DNA from: Methanomassiliicoccaceae archaeon UBA480
GTDB lineage: Archaea; Thermoplasmatota; Thermoplasmata; Methanomassiliicoccales; Methanomethylophilaceae
DNA length: 18,975 nucleotides
Direction: 5' to 3'
Assembly (NCBI GenBank): GCA_002506425.1
Contig: DAXO01000079.1
Location: 3,341-22,315, forward strand
Every line of letters begins with the position of its first letter. Within the stretch, counting starts at the first letter, position 1. Under the pieces are notes generated by a model. The model saw nothing but the letters and a program-made list of their open reading frames with translations. It was not told the DNA's origin and searched no databases. This document shows positions 7,390-14,730 of this stretch, one piece after another. The position numbers and the translations under genes are program-made.

Positions 7390-8112
7390 TCACACCTTCA
7401 CATCAGATAGGCTCTTGAGGGTGCCGAGATCCATGAGCCCCATATCCGTGACGCCGTAGAGGCGGGCATCGGCATAGTCGCATGACCTCAGCGCGGGCGC
7501 CATGACGCATTGGTCGTCCATCACCAGATCGTTCCCCGCGGAGAACGGGCTGAACGGAGGGATGACAATAACGCCCTCCTTCTCCGCATGGACGAAGCAT
7601 TGGATCTTCATCCCTCCCCCGACCTCCCCGGGTATCCTGACCGAAGGATGCTCGTGACCGATGATCACAGGCCTGACTCCGGAATCCTCATGGCCGTGCT
7701 CCAGACGGTATCCCATGATATCGACGTGATCCACGGCCATTATCCCCATGTCAGAGATTATGTTCTGGATGTAGTTGTCGTGATTGCCGCGCACCACGAC
7801 GACCTGGGCGTCCTCTGATATCAGATCGATTATGGAGCGCACCTGATTGCTCTCCTCTCTCCCGGCCCTCTTGAAGTCGTGCTTTATATCCCCTAGGAGA
7901 ACAACGCGTTCCGGCTCGTATTTAGATAGGATATCGTTCAGAGAATCGCGGATGGAGCCCGTGTTTATCCTCGGGAGATAGAGGCCGTCCTGCTCCAATG
8001 CGCGCTCGTATCCGAGGTGCAGGTCGCCTATCACGACAGTCGGGCCTTCGTCCAGAATAAGGCACTTGTCATTGGTGATGTGGACGCCGGGACGAATCTC
8101 CAGAGATCTCAT
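7390..8112 (-). CDS. archaeal metallophosphoesterase (SbcD-related)
   Basis: A 240-residue calcineurin-like phosphoesterase of the archaeal SbcD-related type. The dinuclear metal-site motifs appear in order: GDLHLG (29-34, D30 and H32), GDIKH (74-78, D75), GNHD (109-112), HGH (139-141) and GHEH (152-155). No membrane segment or extra domain is visible, and the length fits this single-domain family. The substrate is unknown; relatives are annotated as phosphoesterases or nucleases without firm assignment. No clear Shine-Dalgarno precedes the ATG. The gene lies 9 bases after the tract of the upstream zinc-ribbon gene's terminator and 134 bases before the methyltransferase gene, all on minus. 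Family assignment is firm and biochemical role uncertain. Confidence 0.9.
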   Translation of the reverse strand: MRSLEIRPGVHITNDKCLILDEGPTVVIGDLHLGYERALEQDGLYLPRINTGSIRDSLNDILSKYEPERVVLLGDIKHDFKRAGREESNQVRSIIDLISEDAQVVVVRGNHDNYIQNIISDMGIMAVDHVDIMGYRLEHGHEDSGVRPVIIGHEHPSVRIPGEVGGGMKIQCFVHAEKEGVIVIPPFSPFSAGNDLVMDDQCVMAPALRSCDYADARLYGVTDMGLMDLGTLKSLSDVKV

Positions 8113-8141
8113 ACTCGGAACACCCGATGCGATTCGGATAG

Positions 8142-8171
8142 AAAAACGGGTCGCCGCTCCATGAGGAGCGG
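8142..8171 (-). terminator. terminator of the small zinc-ribbon gene
   Basis: Reading minus, CCGCTCC and GGAGCGG (within 8154-8171) form a perfect 7-bp stem around a four-base loop, then CGACCCG and TTTTT. It begins 9 bases after the stop of the 40-residue zinc-ribbon gene. Confidence 0.7.
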
Positions 8172-8180
8172 TTCATCCCT

Positions 8181-8303
8181 TCAGTTTGCATGCCCGCCCT
8201 TCACAGGGCCGGCAACGGGACGGTCAATGGGCTGACCGCATGTGGGACACATCGAAAACGGGTACAAAGATGGGATTTCTTTCCCGCAGTATACGCATCT
8301 CAT
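8181..8303 (-). CDS. 40-residue zinc-ribbon protein
   Basis: A very short reading frame encoding MRCVYCGKEIPSLYPF, then SMCPTCGQPIDRP and a Gly-rich tail. The two CxxC pairs, CVYC (3-6) and CPTC (18-21), have the spacing and the G after the second Cys expected of a rubredoxin-knuckle zinc ribbon. Support beyond the motif: an upstream in-frame stop fixes the ATG, a TTTATTAAA TATA box sits 30 bases upstream (a leaderless layout), and a clean hairpin terminator follows the stop. It is thus a complete, independently transcribed unit. Similar tiny zinc ribbons are numerous in archaea and may bind nucleic acid or a partner protein. No function can be assigned. Confidence 0.78.
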   Translation of the reverse strand: MRCVYCGKEIPSLYPFSMCPTCGQPIDRPVAGPVKGGHAN

Positions 8304-8328
8304 GCAGTCCGCCACACGGACGAACCGT

Positions 8329-8369
8329 GTTTAATAAAGACCGCCCCTACCAACAGAGCTGGTACCAAC
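8329..8369 (-). promoter_or_regulatory. TATA box of the small zinc-ribbon gene with upstream direct repeats
   Basis: TTTAATAAA (8329-8337; TTTATTAAA on minus) is 26-34 bases from the zinc-ribbon ATG. Upstream of it, with respect to minus transcription, are two exact TACCAAC repeats (8348-8354 and 8363-8369, 15-base period). An inverted GGTTGGT follows further out at 8436-8442. The TATA call is good. An activator site at the repeats is only a suggestion. Confidence 0.5.
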
Positions 8370-8552
8370 CGTCGATGATGTTGGATGTTTTCTTCCCCGG
8401 GACCTGGCTCTACAGGACCTGGATACTCGGATGATGGTTGGTCAGAAAGCATGGAGAAGCACGTTCCATCATGTGTTGATACCGCTACGACCTCGCTGAC
8501 TCTGCTGGTCCCCGTCCAAATCCTTATACATTGGATGAATGATGTATCCATC

Positions 8553-9512
8553 ATGATTCAGAGAGCTAACAGGCTTGGAGGACCTGTCCCCAAGTTCAAC
8601 GACTATCACGTGTGGAAGGCTCTTCAATATCTGGACGATGAGAGCCCCATAGGAAGGAAGCGCCTCTCCCAGGTCCTGGGCATCGGCGAAGGAAGCACGA
8701 GGACGATCCTGTCCCAGCTCCAGGACCAGGGCATGATCACTATAGGGAAGAGCGGCATCCTGCTTACTGACAGAGGTCTTGAGTTCAAGAAGACGTATCA
8801 CATGGACATCGCGGACGTGACCATCAGCGACCTCACCATAGGGGACAAGGATTGCGCCGTTCGCGTGCCCCGCAGGGCCAAGGATGTCAAATACGGATGC
8901 GAGGAAAGGGACGCGGCAATCAAGTCCGGCGCCACCGGCGCCACCACCCTGATCTACTCCGACGGGAACCTGATGTTCCCCGGATCCGACTACCCGGTAG
9001 ACAACGAGATTTCGAGCAAGGTGCAGTCGATCTTCAACCTGAAGAACGACGATGTCGTCATCATCGGAACGGGGCCCACAAGCGATGTGGCCGAGATCGG
9101 GGCCGTTACTGCAGGCCTGGAGATTATGGGCGGCCTGCAGTTCAACCGCGATCTCAAAGACATCCTGACCCCTAAGAATTCCGGCAACGAGCTGATATCC
9201 CTCGCTTTCGCCATCCACGACCTCGTAGGAGGGCTTCCGGTTTGCGCCAAGAGCAGGGACAACCTAGGCATCAGAATCGAGAACGGAGCGGTCATCGACA
9301 ACGCATACGACGGTCCTGTCCTCGAAGAAGTGATAAATGCTGGCACCACAATCCGTAAGATCGCTACATCCGGCCCCTACAAGGGGATTCGCGTCATCGT
9401 GACGCCGATAGAGCTGGACAACCGCATCATAGCCGTGATCGGCGTGGTCGACATCCGTTCCATGGCCGGTGCGAACAACCTTATCAGACTGAGGAGCGAC
9501 GACAATGAGTGA
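8553..9512 (+). CDS. winged-helix protein with DUF4443 and DUF2111 domains
   Basis: A 319-residue protein. Residues 12-80 form a winged helix (KALQYLDDESPIGRKRLSQV, then STRTILSQL and an ILLTDRG wing), suggesting DNA binding. The middle (about 85-200) carries DUF4443-like sequence with a Gly/Thr-rich VVIIGTGPTSD strand. The C-terminal 105 residues match DUF2111 (LGIRIENG, AYDGPVLEEVI, SGPYKGIRV, IAVIGVVDIR), which to my knowledge is essentially methanogen-restricted. The open frame begins at 8385, but the first residues look like translated spacer. CCTTATACA (8521-8529) is a good TATA box 24-32 bases before the ATG at 8553, so I chose that leaderless start; ATG 8535 is the alternative. Its last 8 bases overlap the next gene, implying translational coupling. 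A ligand-sensing transcription factor is a reasonable inference, but the effector is unknown. Confidence 0.85.
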   Translation: MIQRANRLGGPVPKFNDYHVWKALQYLDDESPIGRKRLSQVLGIGEGSTRTILSQLQDQGMITIGKSGILLTDRGLEFKKTYHMDIADVTISDLTIGDKDCAVRVPRRAKDVKYGCEERDAAIKSGATGATTLIYSDGNLMFPGSDYPVDNEISSKVQSIFNLKNDDVVIIGTGPTSDVAEIGAVTAGLEIMGGLQFNRDLKDILTPKNSGNELISLAFAIHDLVGGLPVCAKSRDNLGIRIENGAVIDNAYDGPVLEEVINAGTTIRKIATSGPYKGIRVIVTPIELDNRIIAVIGVVDIRSMAGANNLIRLRSDDNE

Positions 9513-9852
9513 GGAATGCAAGGTATGCGTCGATGCCGGCGTATGCAAGATGAAAACCCTGATAACAGCCAGAGACAACGGGATGGGCCTCATCGAGATC
9601 GATATCAAGAGCGACTGCCCAAACGTCCTGAAGATGTCCTGGAAGCTCGAGCCTATGAGCCCCTATGCAGAGGTCGAGGCTCCTTTCGACAAATCCACCG
9701 TCTACAAGCTGGCAGCCGATGCCATCCCCCACACCGCCTGCCCTGTGCCCTCGGGAATCATCAAGGCGCTCGAGGTAGCCGGAGATCTGGGACTCAAGAG
9801 GGATGCGACCATCCATTTCGTCCAGGAAGGCGAACAGATAGACATAAGCTGA
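9505..9852 (+). CDS. cysteine-containing small protein, DUF6951-like
   Basis: A 115-residue soluble protein with an N-terminal CKVCVDAGVC cluster (C5, C8, C14), a further Cys at SDC (about 38), and a conserved-looking HTACPVPSG segment near 76-84. The arrangement (AGVC, SDCP, ACPVPSGIIKALE) resembles the family annotated in methanogens and anaerobes as DUF6951, of unknown function. The cysteines could bind an Fe-S cluster or a metal. The ATG overlaps the end of the DUF4443/DUF2111 gene by 8 bases in another frame, so the two are very likely one operon and translated together. Two tandem hairpins follow. Family identity is recalled from pattern only; the protein being real is well supported by coupling and length. 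Confidence 0.8.
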   Translation: MSEECKVCVDAGVCKMKTLITARDNGMGLIEIDIKSDCPNVLKMSWKLEPMSPYAEVEAPFDKSTVYKLAADAIPHTACPVPSGIIKALEVAGDLGLKRDATIHFVQEGEQIDIS

Positions 9853-9887
9853 CATCTGGCTTATGCCAAATCCAGCCTTCCGGCTGG
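9843..9887 (+). terminator. tandem hairpins after the DUF6951-like gene
   Basis: CATAAGC (9843-9849) pairs with GCTTATG (9859-9865), overlapping the stop codon. Then CCAGCC (9872-9877) pairs with GGCTGG (9882-9887). A T-rich stretch (TTTCTATATTTTCC) follows, which also contains the TATA box of the next gene. Confidence 0.6.
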
Positions 9888-9925
9888 ACGAAAACAATTT
9901 CTATATTTTCCTCCATTTTACGGGC

Positions 9926-10567
9926 ATGACCACCGGAGTTGACGAACCTGGGGACGCCCAGCTGGAGATAATACGCAGGATGAGGGGAGTCGTCCATGCG
10001 TTCTATCTGGACAGGGACATCCTCGAGCAGGTTAGGGAAGAGGAGACCAAGGTCCGCGCCATGGGCAACATCGCCGTCGATAACGTAGGATTCAGCGAGG
10101 CTCTGAAGAGAGAGAACGTCATCTGCATCGTGAAGGATCCGAGATTCAGACCTCCTCCGGAACCCACGGTCATCCTCGAATCGGGAAACGGCGAGATCAT
10201 AGGCGAAGAGGTGTTCCCGTTCACCGCCCACAAGTACGCGGACAAGCAGGACGTTGTCTGGCTTTCCGACGGGTTCGTGATGTTCCCTTCGGTCAAGGCC
10301 GACGGATCCGAGACCTTCACCATGCCTCCGGTGTCGTTCCCCGAACTCAATCCTAGCAACGGATGCAAGGATGTCATATCCTGCAGCCCTGCACCCACAT
10401 GCGACCTCATGATCAGAAAGCACTACGGGCTGGAGGACAATCCCAAGCTAGCCTCGGTTCTCGTAGCATTCAACAGGCTCAAGCCCGGAGAGTCGGCTCC
10501 CGATCTGGACCCTGAGATCGCAAAGGTCAAGAAGAGGGAGAAGGAGACCGAAGAGAAGATTCAATGA
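9926..10567 (+). CDS. conserved-looking protein of unknown function (213 residues)
   Basis: I do not recognise the family. The protein is soluble and mixed alpha/beta in appearance, with four cysteines (67, 147, 153, 159). The last three sit in a short NGCKDVISCSPAPTC stretch that could be a metal or cluster site. The C terminus is a highly charged helix (KVKKREKETEEKIQ). The frame is open from an ATG at 9863, but those 21 residues overlap the preceding hairpin. The TATA-like CTATATTTT (9901-9909) lies about 20-25 bases before the ATG at 9926, so I chose that leaderless start. It has its own promoter, but it follows the DUF2111/DUF6951 pair on the same strand by only 73 bases, so a shared role is possible. 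It ends before a GC-rich imperfect hairpin and TGTCTGTTTT (near 10570-10614), a probable terminator. Confidence 0.75.
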   Translation: MTTGVDEPGDAQLEIIRRMRGVVHAFYLDRDILEQVREEETKVRAMGNIAVDNVGFSEALKRENVICIVKDPRFRPPPEPTVILESGNGEIIGEEVFPFTAHKYADKQDVVWLSDGFVMFPSVKADGSETFTMPPVSFPELNPSNGCKDVISCSPAPTCDLMIRKHYGLEDNPKLASVLVAFNRLKPGESAPDLDPEIAKVKKREKETEEKIQ

Positions 10568-10692
10568 GAGCAGCCGGCGGTGCGGAATCCGCGCCGTCGT
10601 GTCTGTTTTCAAACACTCTAGTACAATTTTTTCATCTTAATAATATCAATAATCGATTTTTCTGTCTGGAAGAGCATATATAACACATTTCA

Positions 10693-11286
10693 ATGAAGAG
10701 ATTCTCATCAGATAACCGCATTATATCGTCATTGGATGCATTATATCCAATGATTCGACCGATGCGGCTTCGAGGAATGATAAACATGCAGGAAGCCAGA
10801 CTGCCCTGGAGTACGAAAGAGATGCTCCTTTACGGTACCGTGATCTCGCTTATCACAAGCCTGATCATGTGCGAATTCAACCTTTTCAAAAGCGCAGGTG
10901 CATCGTTTGATGTCTTTATAGACGGCCTGATATCTCTGCCTGCCATCTGGATAGTCGTGATGCTCCTGATCAATTTCATCGTGGAGCCTGTGGCTTGCAA
11001 GGTGGTGCAGAAATACACCGAACCGACGGACAGCTTCTACACGAAGATCGTATTCAACATCATACCGTGCGTACTCATGATGTCCGCGATCATGACCATC
11101 GTCGGCTCGGGCATCGGACACCTGTTCGCAGGCGATCTGTCATTGCAGATCGTCTACGATTGGCCGTCGAACTGGCCTGTGAATTTCTGCGTTGCATTCT
11201 GGGTCGAGATGCTGGTAGCACAGCCGGCCGCAAGGCATCTGATGAAATGCATCCACGCAAGCAAGGTTCCGCCCATGGCGGAATGA
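10693..11286 (+). CDS. four-helix membrane protein, duplicated DUF2798
   Basis: A 197-residue integral membrane protein with four hydrophobic segments at about 43-65, 78-103, 119-145 and 160-182. The two halves look like tandem copies of the DUF2798 two-helix unit: each has an F-type helix, a short loop, a W/P-containing second helix and a trailing P-x-A (VEPVACKVV, then AQPAARHLM). The family's function is unknown; a transporter-like or small-molecule role is often guessed. Starts at residues 20, 24, 29 or 32 are also possible. CATATATAA lies only about 15 bases before the ATG at 10693, so a leaderless message might begin at a later Met, and the first 30 residues are uncertain. A perfect hairpin follows. 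It appears monocistronic. Confidence 0.82.
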   Translation: MKRFSSDNRIISSLDALYPMIRPMRLRGMINMQEARLPWSTKEMLLYGTVISLITSLIMCEFNLFKSAGASFDVFIDGLISLPAIWIVVMLLINFIVEPVACKVVQKYTEPTDSFYTKIVFNIIPCVLMMSAIMTIVGSGIGHLFAGDLSLQIVYDWPSNWPVNFCVAFWVEMLVAQPAARHLMKCIHASKVPPMAE

Positions 11287-11312
11287 GTTGACGAAGTGGC
11301 CGATCGGTTCCT

Positions 11313-11345
11313 GGGAAGCCTGTCGCGGCTTCCCGAAACTCCTTT
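11313..11345 (+). terminator. terminator of the DUF2798 gene
   Basis: GGGAAGCC (11313-11320) and GGCTTCCC (11327-11334) form a perfect 8-bp stem with a six-base loop, then GAAACTCCTTTTC. It begins 26 bases after the stop. Confidence 0.8.
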
Positions 11346-11372
11346 TCGAAACTATCATTGGACATCGTTTCC

Positions 11373-11456
11373 GGCATGAGATCTCATGCCCCCGACAGAT
11401 GACCTGGCTTGCAGCTTCATTCCTTCGACATGATATCGATTCTTTGCGCGAAGGAA
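11373..11456. repeat. two inverted repeats between convergent transcription units
   Basis: GGCATGAGATCTCATGCC (11373-11390) is a perfect 18-bp palindrome with no loop. Thirty bases further, TTCCTTCG (11420-11427) pairs exactly with CGAAGGAA (11449-11456) around 21 bases. They lie between the DUF2798 terminator and the end of the mcr operon, where no gene is seen. They could be a protein-binding site plus an RNA hairpin, or part of a small RNA. Confidence 0.6.
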
Positions 11457-11509
11457 CAGAGAATGATCGAAACCTTGTGCATATAGACGAAAGCATCCCG
11501 ACGGGACCG

Positions 11510-11515
11510 AAAAAA
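11510..11515 (-). terminator. probable T-tract terminator of the mcr operon
   Basis: About 50 bases after the last stop of the mcr operon, the minus strand becomes pyrimidine-rich (CCTCTTCCCTTCTCTTGC) and ends in a run of six T. Archaeal RNA polymerase can stop at T-tracts without a hairpin. This is the best candidate seen. Confidence 0.4.
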
Positions 11516-11566
11516 CCGCAAGAGAAGGGAAGAGGTTTGTGTAAATGGTTTGGTGAAGGCGAGCGC

Positions 11567-11842
11567 TCATCCACCTCCGGAAGGCATGAACTCGGAGACA
11601 TCGACGTCTTCGGCCTCCTTCTTGAGGTCCTCAATAGCCTCACGGCCACCATCGTAGGACTTGCGCTCTTTGAAGGAGACCTCGATGTATTCCGAGGGAT
11701 CCGCGGGGATCAGGTTCGCTGCATCGTAGTAGAGGTCGGTGCGGTCAAGCCTTACCCAGACCTTCCCGTCCCTCTCCCTGATGTCCGTAACCTTCCCGAC
11801 CGTGGATGTCGGAGTGTATTTGAGCAGATCTCCTACCTTCAT
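11567..11842 (-). CDS. DUF2098 protein, last cistron of the mcr operon
   Basis: A 91-residue protein. The first 50 residues are strand-rich with a small SH3/KOW-like barrel look (KVGDLLKYTPTSTVGKVTDI, VWVRLDRTDLYYDAANLIP). The rest is an acidic helix and a GGG end. It fits DUF2098, a family I know only from methanogens and without a proven function. Its ATG lies 5 bases after the mcrA stop, and the AAGGGC within the mcrA end can act as its ribosome-binding site, so it is made with Mcr at tight spacing. That position suggests a part in Mcr assembly, modification or nucleic-acid handling, but this is inference. Only T-rich sequence and inverted repeats follow. Confidence 0.85.
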   Translation of the reverse strand: MKVGDLLKYTPTSTVGKVTDIRERDGKVWVRLDRTDLYYDAANLIPADPSEYIEVSFKERKSYDGGREAIEDLKKEAEDVDVSEFMPSGGG

Positions 11843-11847
11843 CGCGA

Positions 11848-13506
11848 TCAGCCCTTGATGACAGCGCTGCGCTCGCCTGCGGGGTGGAACTCCCTGAGAG
11901 CTCCGCGTCCGATCTCCTTCGTCACGTTGGCGAAGTCGAAGACCAGGGACGGGTCGGCGAATGCGACCCTGACGAACGGGTTGGCAGTGAAGGCGTCTCC
12001 GCGAGCGATGTGGGCGGCCTTGGGGATACCGGTGTATCCGGAGAGGTGTCCGACATTCATCGCGTAGTTGGGGTAGTTGGGTCCACGGACCTCCATGGGG
12101 AGACCCTCATCGGACCTGTAGGCGAACGAGTTGGCGGAACCGCACTGGTCCTGCAGGTCGTATCCGTAGAATCCGAGCCTTCCGGTCCTCTCCTTGTGCT
12201 GGAGCATGGACAGGTACCAGCAGTTGAGACCGACGTCAGCGACACCGGTCGCCATGGCACCGGCGATACCGGTGGAGGCGGCTGCGACGGTAGCCCTCTG
12301 GGATCCACCGAAGTGGGTCTCCATGACGGCGGGGTACCTCTCGTACATCTCGAGAGCGTAGGAGTTGACATCGTCGGCCAGTTTCATGACCTCATCGAGG
12401 TTGCTGGGGTCCAGCTTGCAGAAGCCGCCGTACCTGGATTTGATCTGGTCGATGGCGTAGTAGACGTAGTCCTCGAGGATGTTGTCGGTGTACGCAGCGG
12501 TAGCGTACTGGGTGAATCCGACTCCACCGGACATGTATCCACCGAGGTAGACCTGGTCGTAGACGGCTGCTCCGAGGGCGACTGCCTCGAGGGCTCCGCG
12601 TCCGGGGTCGTCGGGGTAGACACGGTCGGACTGAGCGATGTCGGCCATGTATCCGAAGGGTATTCCACCGGGCTCGTTGGGTCCCCTGGCGCGCCTTGCG
12701 GGCATCATGGTTCCCATGTTGAGGGACTGGTGCTTCGCGGAGTAAGCGAAGTCGGCGATGGCTGCCTCTCCTGCTGCGAGCTTGTAGGAGGAGATGAAAG
12801 CCATGGAGATCTGCATGGCGGCGTGCCTGGAAACAGTGGCACCGTCCATGAGCCTTCCGACGATGGTCGGGACACGGACAGCCTGCATCAGGGTCTTGCC
12901 GATAGCCTTCTTCAGCTGCTTGGCCTGGTCCTCAGGGAACAGCTTGTTGATGTTGATGACGAACCTGGGGTCGATCTCGTCGATCAGCTCGTCGTCGCCG
13001 GAGAAGACCTTGACGTAGGAGTCCCAGACGAGGGCGGGGTTGATCTCGGCCATGTGCTCCTGAACGACTGCTCCTCCAGGCATGGTGTGGTTGACGGTCT
13101 CGAGGTACGCGTTGATGGTCTCAGGCGTGACCTCCTTTCCGAGCCTCCTCTCGATGGTCTGGTGGGGGCTGTCGAGACCGACGAGGATGGTCCTCCTGAT
13201 GTCGTCCCAGGCCTGCTGGATCGCACAGTTGTTGACGCAGTGCAGATCGTCGACCTCGGTGAAGATCTCGGTGTGGCTCAGCTGGTAGGGCATCCAGCTC
13301 CTCTGTCCGAGGGGAACTCCGATGTCCTCGTTGAGCATGGGGATTCCACGCTTCTTGGCAATCTCATCCGCGGTCTTCTGGAACTCGACCTTGGACTTGG
13401 ACTGTCTCCAACCACCGTAGCAGTAGTACTTGGTGGTCATGTCGGTGGGGTCTTCCTTGAACTTCTTCTTGCATGCTTCCATGAACAGCTTCTCTTTTCC
13501 TGCCAT
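11848..13506 (-). CDS. mcrA: methyl-coenzyme M reductase subunit alpha
   Basis: The 552-residue catalytic alpha subunit of the nickel-F430 enzyme that reduces methyl-CoM with coenzyme B to methane and the CoM-CoB heterodisulfide. It contains the standard marker segment GGYMSGGVGFTQYATAAY (322-339). The residues that carry modifications in well-studied Mcr are present: His in AKHQS (H259), Arg in ARRARG (271-272), Gln in GGSQRA (Q403), the thioglycine site in FYGYD (G448) and the methyl-Cys site in QDQCG (C455). The C terminus GRGALREFHPAGERS is typical. An in-frame ATG at 13533 exists, but ATG 13506 has a GGGAGAG ribosome-binding site and gives the family start MAGKEKLF. It lies 5 bases after mcrG. 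Intact, normal length. Sequence style is mcrA of the Methanomassiliicoccales type, not the anaerobic methanotroph or alkyl-CoM type. Confidence 0.99.
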   Translation of the reverse strand: MAGKEKLFMEACKKKFKEDPTDMTTKYYCYGGWRQSKSKVEFQKTADEIAKKRGIPMLNEDIGVPLGQRSWMPYQLSHTEIFTEVDDLHCVNNCAIQQAWDDIRRTILVGLDSPHQTIERRLGKEVTPETINAYLETVNHTMPGGAVVQEHMAEINPALVWDSYVKVFSGDDELIDEIDPRFVININKLFPEDQAKQLKKAIGKTLMQAVRVPTIVGRLMDGATVSRHAAMQISMAFISSYKLAAGEAAIADFAYSAKHQSLNMGTMMPARRARGPNEPGGIPFGYMADIAQSDRVYPDDPGRGALEAVALGAAVYDQVYLGGYMSGGVGFTQYATAAYTDNILEDYVYYAIDQIKSRYGGFCKLDPSNLDEVMKLADDVNSYALEMYERYPAVMETHFGGSQRATVAAASTGIAGAMATGVADVGLNCWYLSMLQHKERTGRLGFYGYDLQDQCGSANSFAYRSDEGLPMEVRGPNYPNYAMNVGHLSGYTGIPKAAHIARGDAFTANPFVRVAFADPSLVFDFANVTKEIGRGALREFHPAGERSAVIKG

Positions 13507-13511
13507 GGTAA

Positions 13512-14285
13512 TCACTCTCCCTTGACCTTCCACGGCTGGTAGCCGCCGAGGGTCCTAAGCTTGTGGATCCTGAGGCCGTACATGGTGACCTCTTTGTCGT
13601 CCCTCATGTCGACGCCGTCGGCCCTGAAGATGGTGGTCCTCTTCTTCAGGTCGGACATGGCAGCGGGCTTCCCGACGGATATTCTCCTGTCGAGAGGGAT
13701 AGCGACCTGGTCCTTGACGTAGACGACCTCTTTCTTCTCATCGTCCCAGACGTACCTCTGCCAGCCGTCGAACATGAGTCCGTGCTCGTCGAGACGGCAG
13801 GCGTGTCCGTGAACGGTGGCTCCCCTGATACCGGTGAGGGCGGGGTCGAAGGTCTCGTTGTCGATGAACTCCTTGGCCATCTGCTCGAGGTTCCTCTCAC
13901 GGACCTCGATGATCTGCCTTCCGGAAAGGGTTCCGGTGTCGATTCCCCTGTACCTGGAGAGGTACATCCAAGCCCTCTGGTAGGGCGAGATGGGGGCGAA
14001 GTAGACGGAGTCGGTGAACTGGATGTACCTTACACGGTCTCCGTGTTTTGCACCCTCGATGGGGGTGACGAGCTTCCTGATGGGACAGTTGGGCTCCTTG
14101 CCCTCCTCTATTGGGGGGTGGATGGACTTGTAGTCCTCACCGGGCTGCCTGTGTCCCATGATCCTGACGACGTCGTCCATGGAGACGTCGCGCAGCTTCT
14201 TCAGTTTGACCTTCGGGTCCATGTACCTGCGCCTGTTTTTGGCAGGTGTGGTGGTTCCCGGATAGAACTGCCTCTTGTATGCCAT
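13512..14285 (-). CDS. mcrG: methyl-coenzyme M reductase subunit gamma
   Basis: The 257-residue gamma subunit of the alpha2-beta2-gamma2 Mcr complex. It opens with the family-typical MAYKRQFYPGTTTPAKNRR and contains RIMGHRQPGEDYKS (about 41-54), RYRGIDTGTLSGRQIIEVRE (about 112-131) and TGIRGATVHGHACRLDEHG (about 152-170), all characteristic McrG blocks that line the active-site channel. The frame is open from 14339, but ATG 14285 has a CAGGAGTG ribosome-binding site and the expected N terminus. It begins one base after the mcrD stop (TAA, 14289-14287) and ends 5 bases before mcrA, so translation is probably coupled. Intact, typical length. Confidence 0.98.
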   Translation of the reverse strand: MAYKRQFYPGTTTPAKNRRRYMDPKVKLKKLRDVSMDDVVRIMGHRQPGEDYKSIHPPIEEGKEPNCPIRKLVTPIEGAKHGDRVRYIQFTDSVYFAPISPYQRAWMYLSRYRGIDTGTLSGRQIIEVRERNLEQMAKEFIDNETFDPALTGIRGATVHGHACRLDEHGLMFDGWQRYVWDDEKKEVVYVKDQVAIPLDRRISVGKPAAMSDLKKRTTIFRADGVDMRDDKEVTMYGLRIHKLRTLGGYQPWKVKGE

Positions 14286-14286
14286 T

Positions 14287-14721
14287 TTATGCACTCCTGT
14301 AATCATGTAGAGTTGGTCTGTATTTCGAGTATCTTCCAACCTGGAGGGTGTATCCGTGCTCTATCGTGCTGTTGCACGCGGCCTTGATCTCCTCCACCTT
14401 AGCGTCCAGCTCCTCCTCGTTCTCGACTTCGAGCTCTATGTAGAACCCGCCGATGAGGTAGCGTAGCTCGACCTCATGTCCGCCTACGTGGATGATCCTG
14501 CGCTCAGTATGGTTGTTCGGAAGCCCTTTGCCAGGACCGCTGTTGATGGTCTTGGGAAGACTCTCCCCGGTCATGTTGATCTGCCTGATGCCTTTGATGA
14601 CATCCAGGGCGTTGAGGACCTTCTCCGTCGTCTCAGCGCTGAGCAGACGGTTGGTGATGATCTGGACCTCGGGAAGAGGCACTCCGGCGTAATCCGCCGC
14701 GGGGGCTGAAGAACTCGACAT
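14287..14721 (-). CDS. mcrD: methyl-coenzyme M reductase operon protein D
   Basis: A 144-residue McrD, the conserved accessory protein encoded in mcr operons and thought to help assemble or modify Mcr; it is not part of the active enzyme. The family segments are VQIITNRLLSAETTEKVLNA (about 19-38), RQINMTGESLP (46-56), GPGKGLPNNHTERR (62-75) and LRYLIGGFYIELE (about 86-98). The start has a GAGGTG ribosome-binding site 5 bases upstream. It lies 9 bases after mcrB and one base before mcrG. Unlike the mcrBDCGA order of many methanogens, no mcrC intervenes. Confidence 0.96.
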   Translation of the reverse strand: MSSSSAPAADYAGVPLPEVQIITNRLLSAETTEKVLNALDVIKGIRQINMTGESLPKTINSGPGKGLPNNHTERRIIHVGGHEVELRYLIGGFYIELEVENEEELDAKVEEIKAACNSTIEHGYTLQVGRYSKYRPTLHDYRSA

Positions 14722-14730
14722 ATGGACACC

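Noticed and set aside
11884..13542. 552-residue plus-strand open frame antisense to mcrA
   Set aside because: It mirrors the GC-rich codons of mcrA, is a low-complexity Gly/Val/Asp/Ser-rich shadow, and has no motif or start signal.
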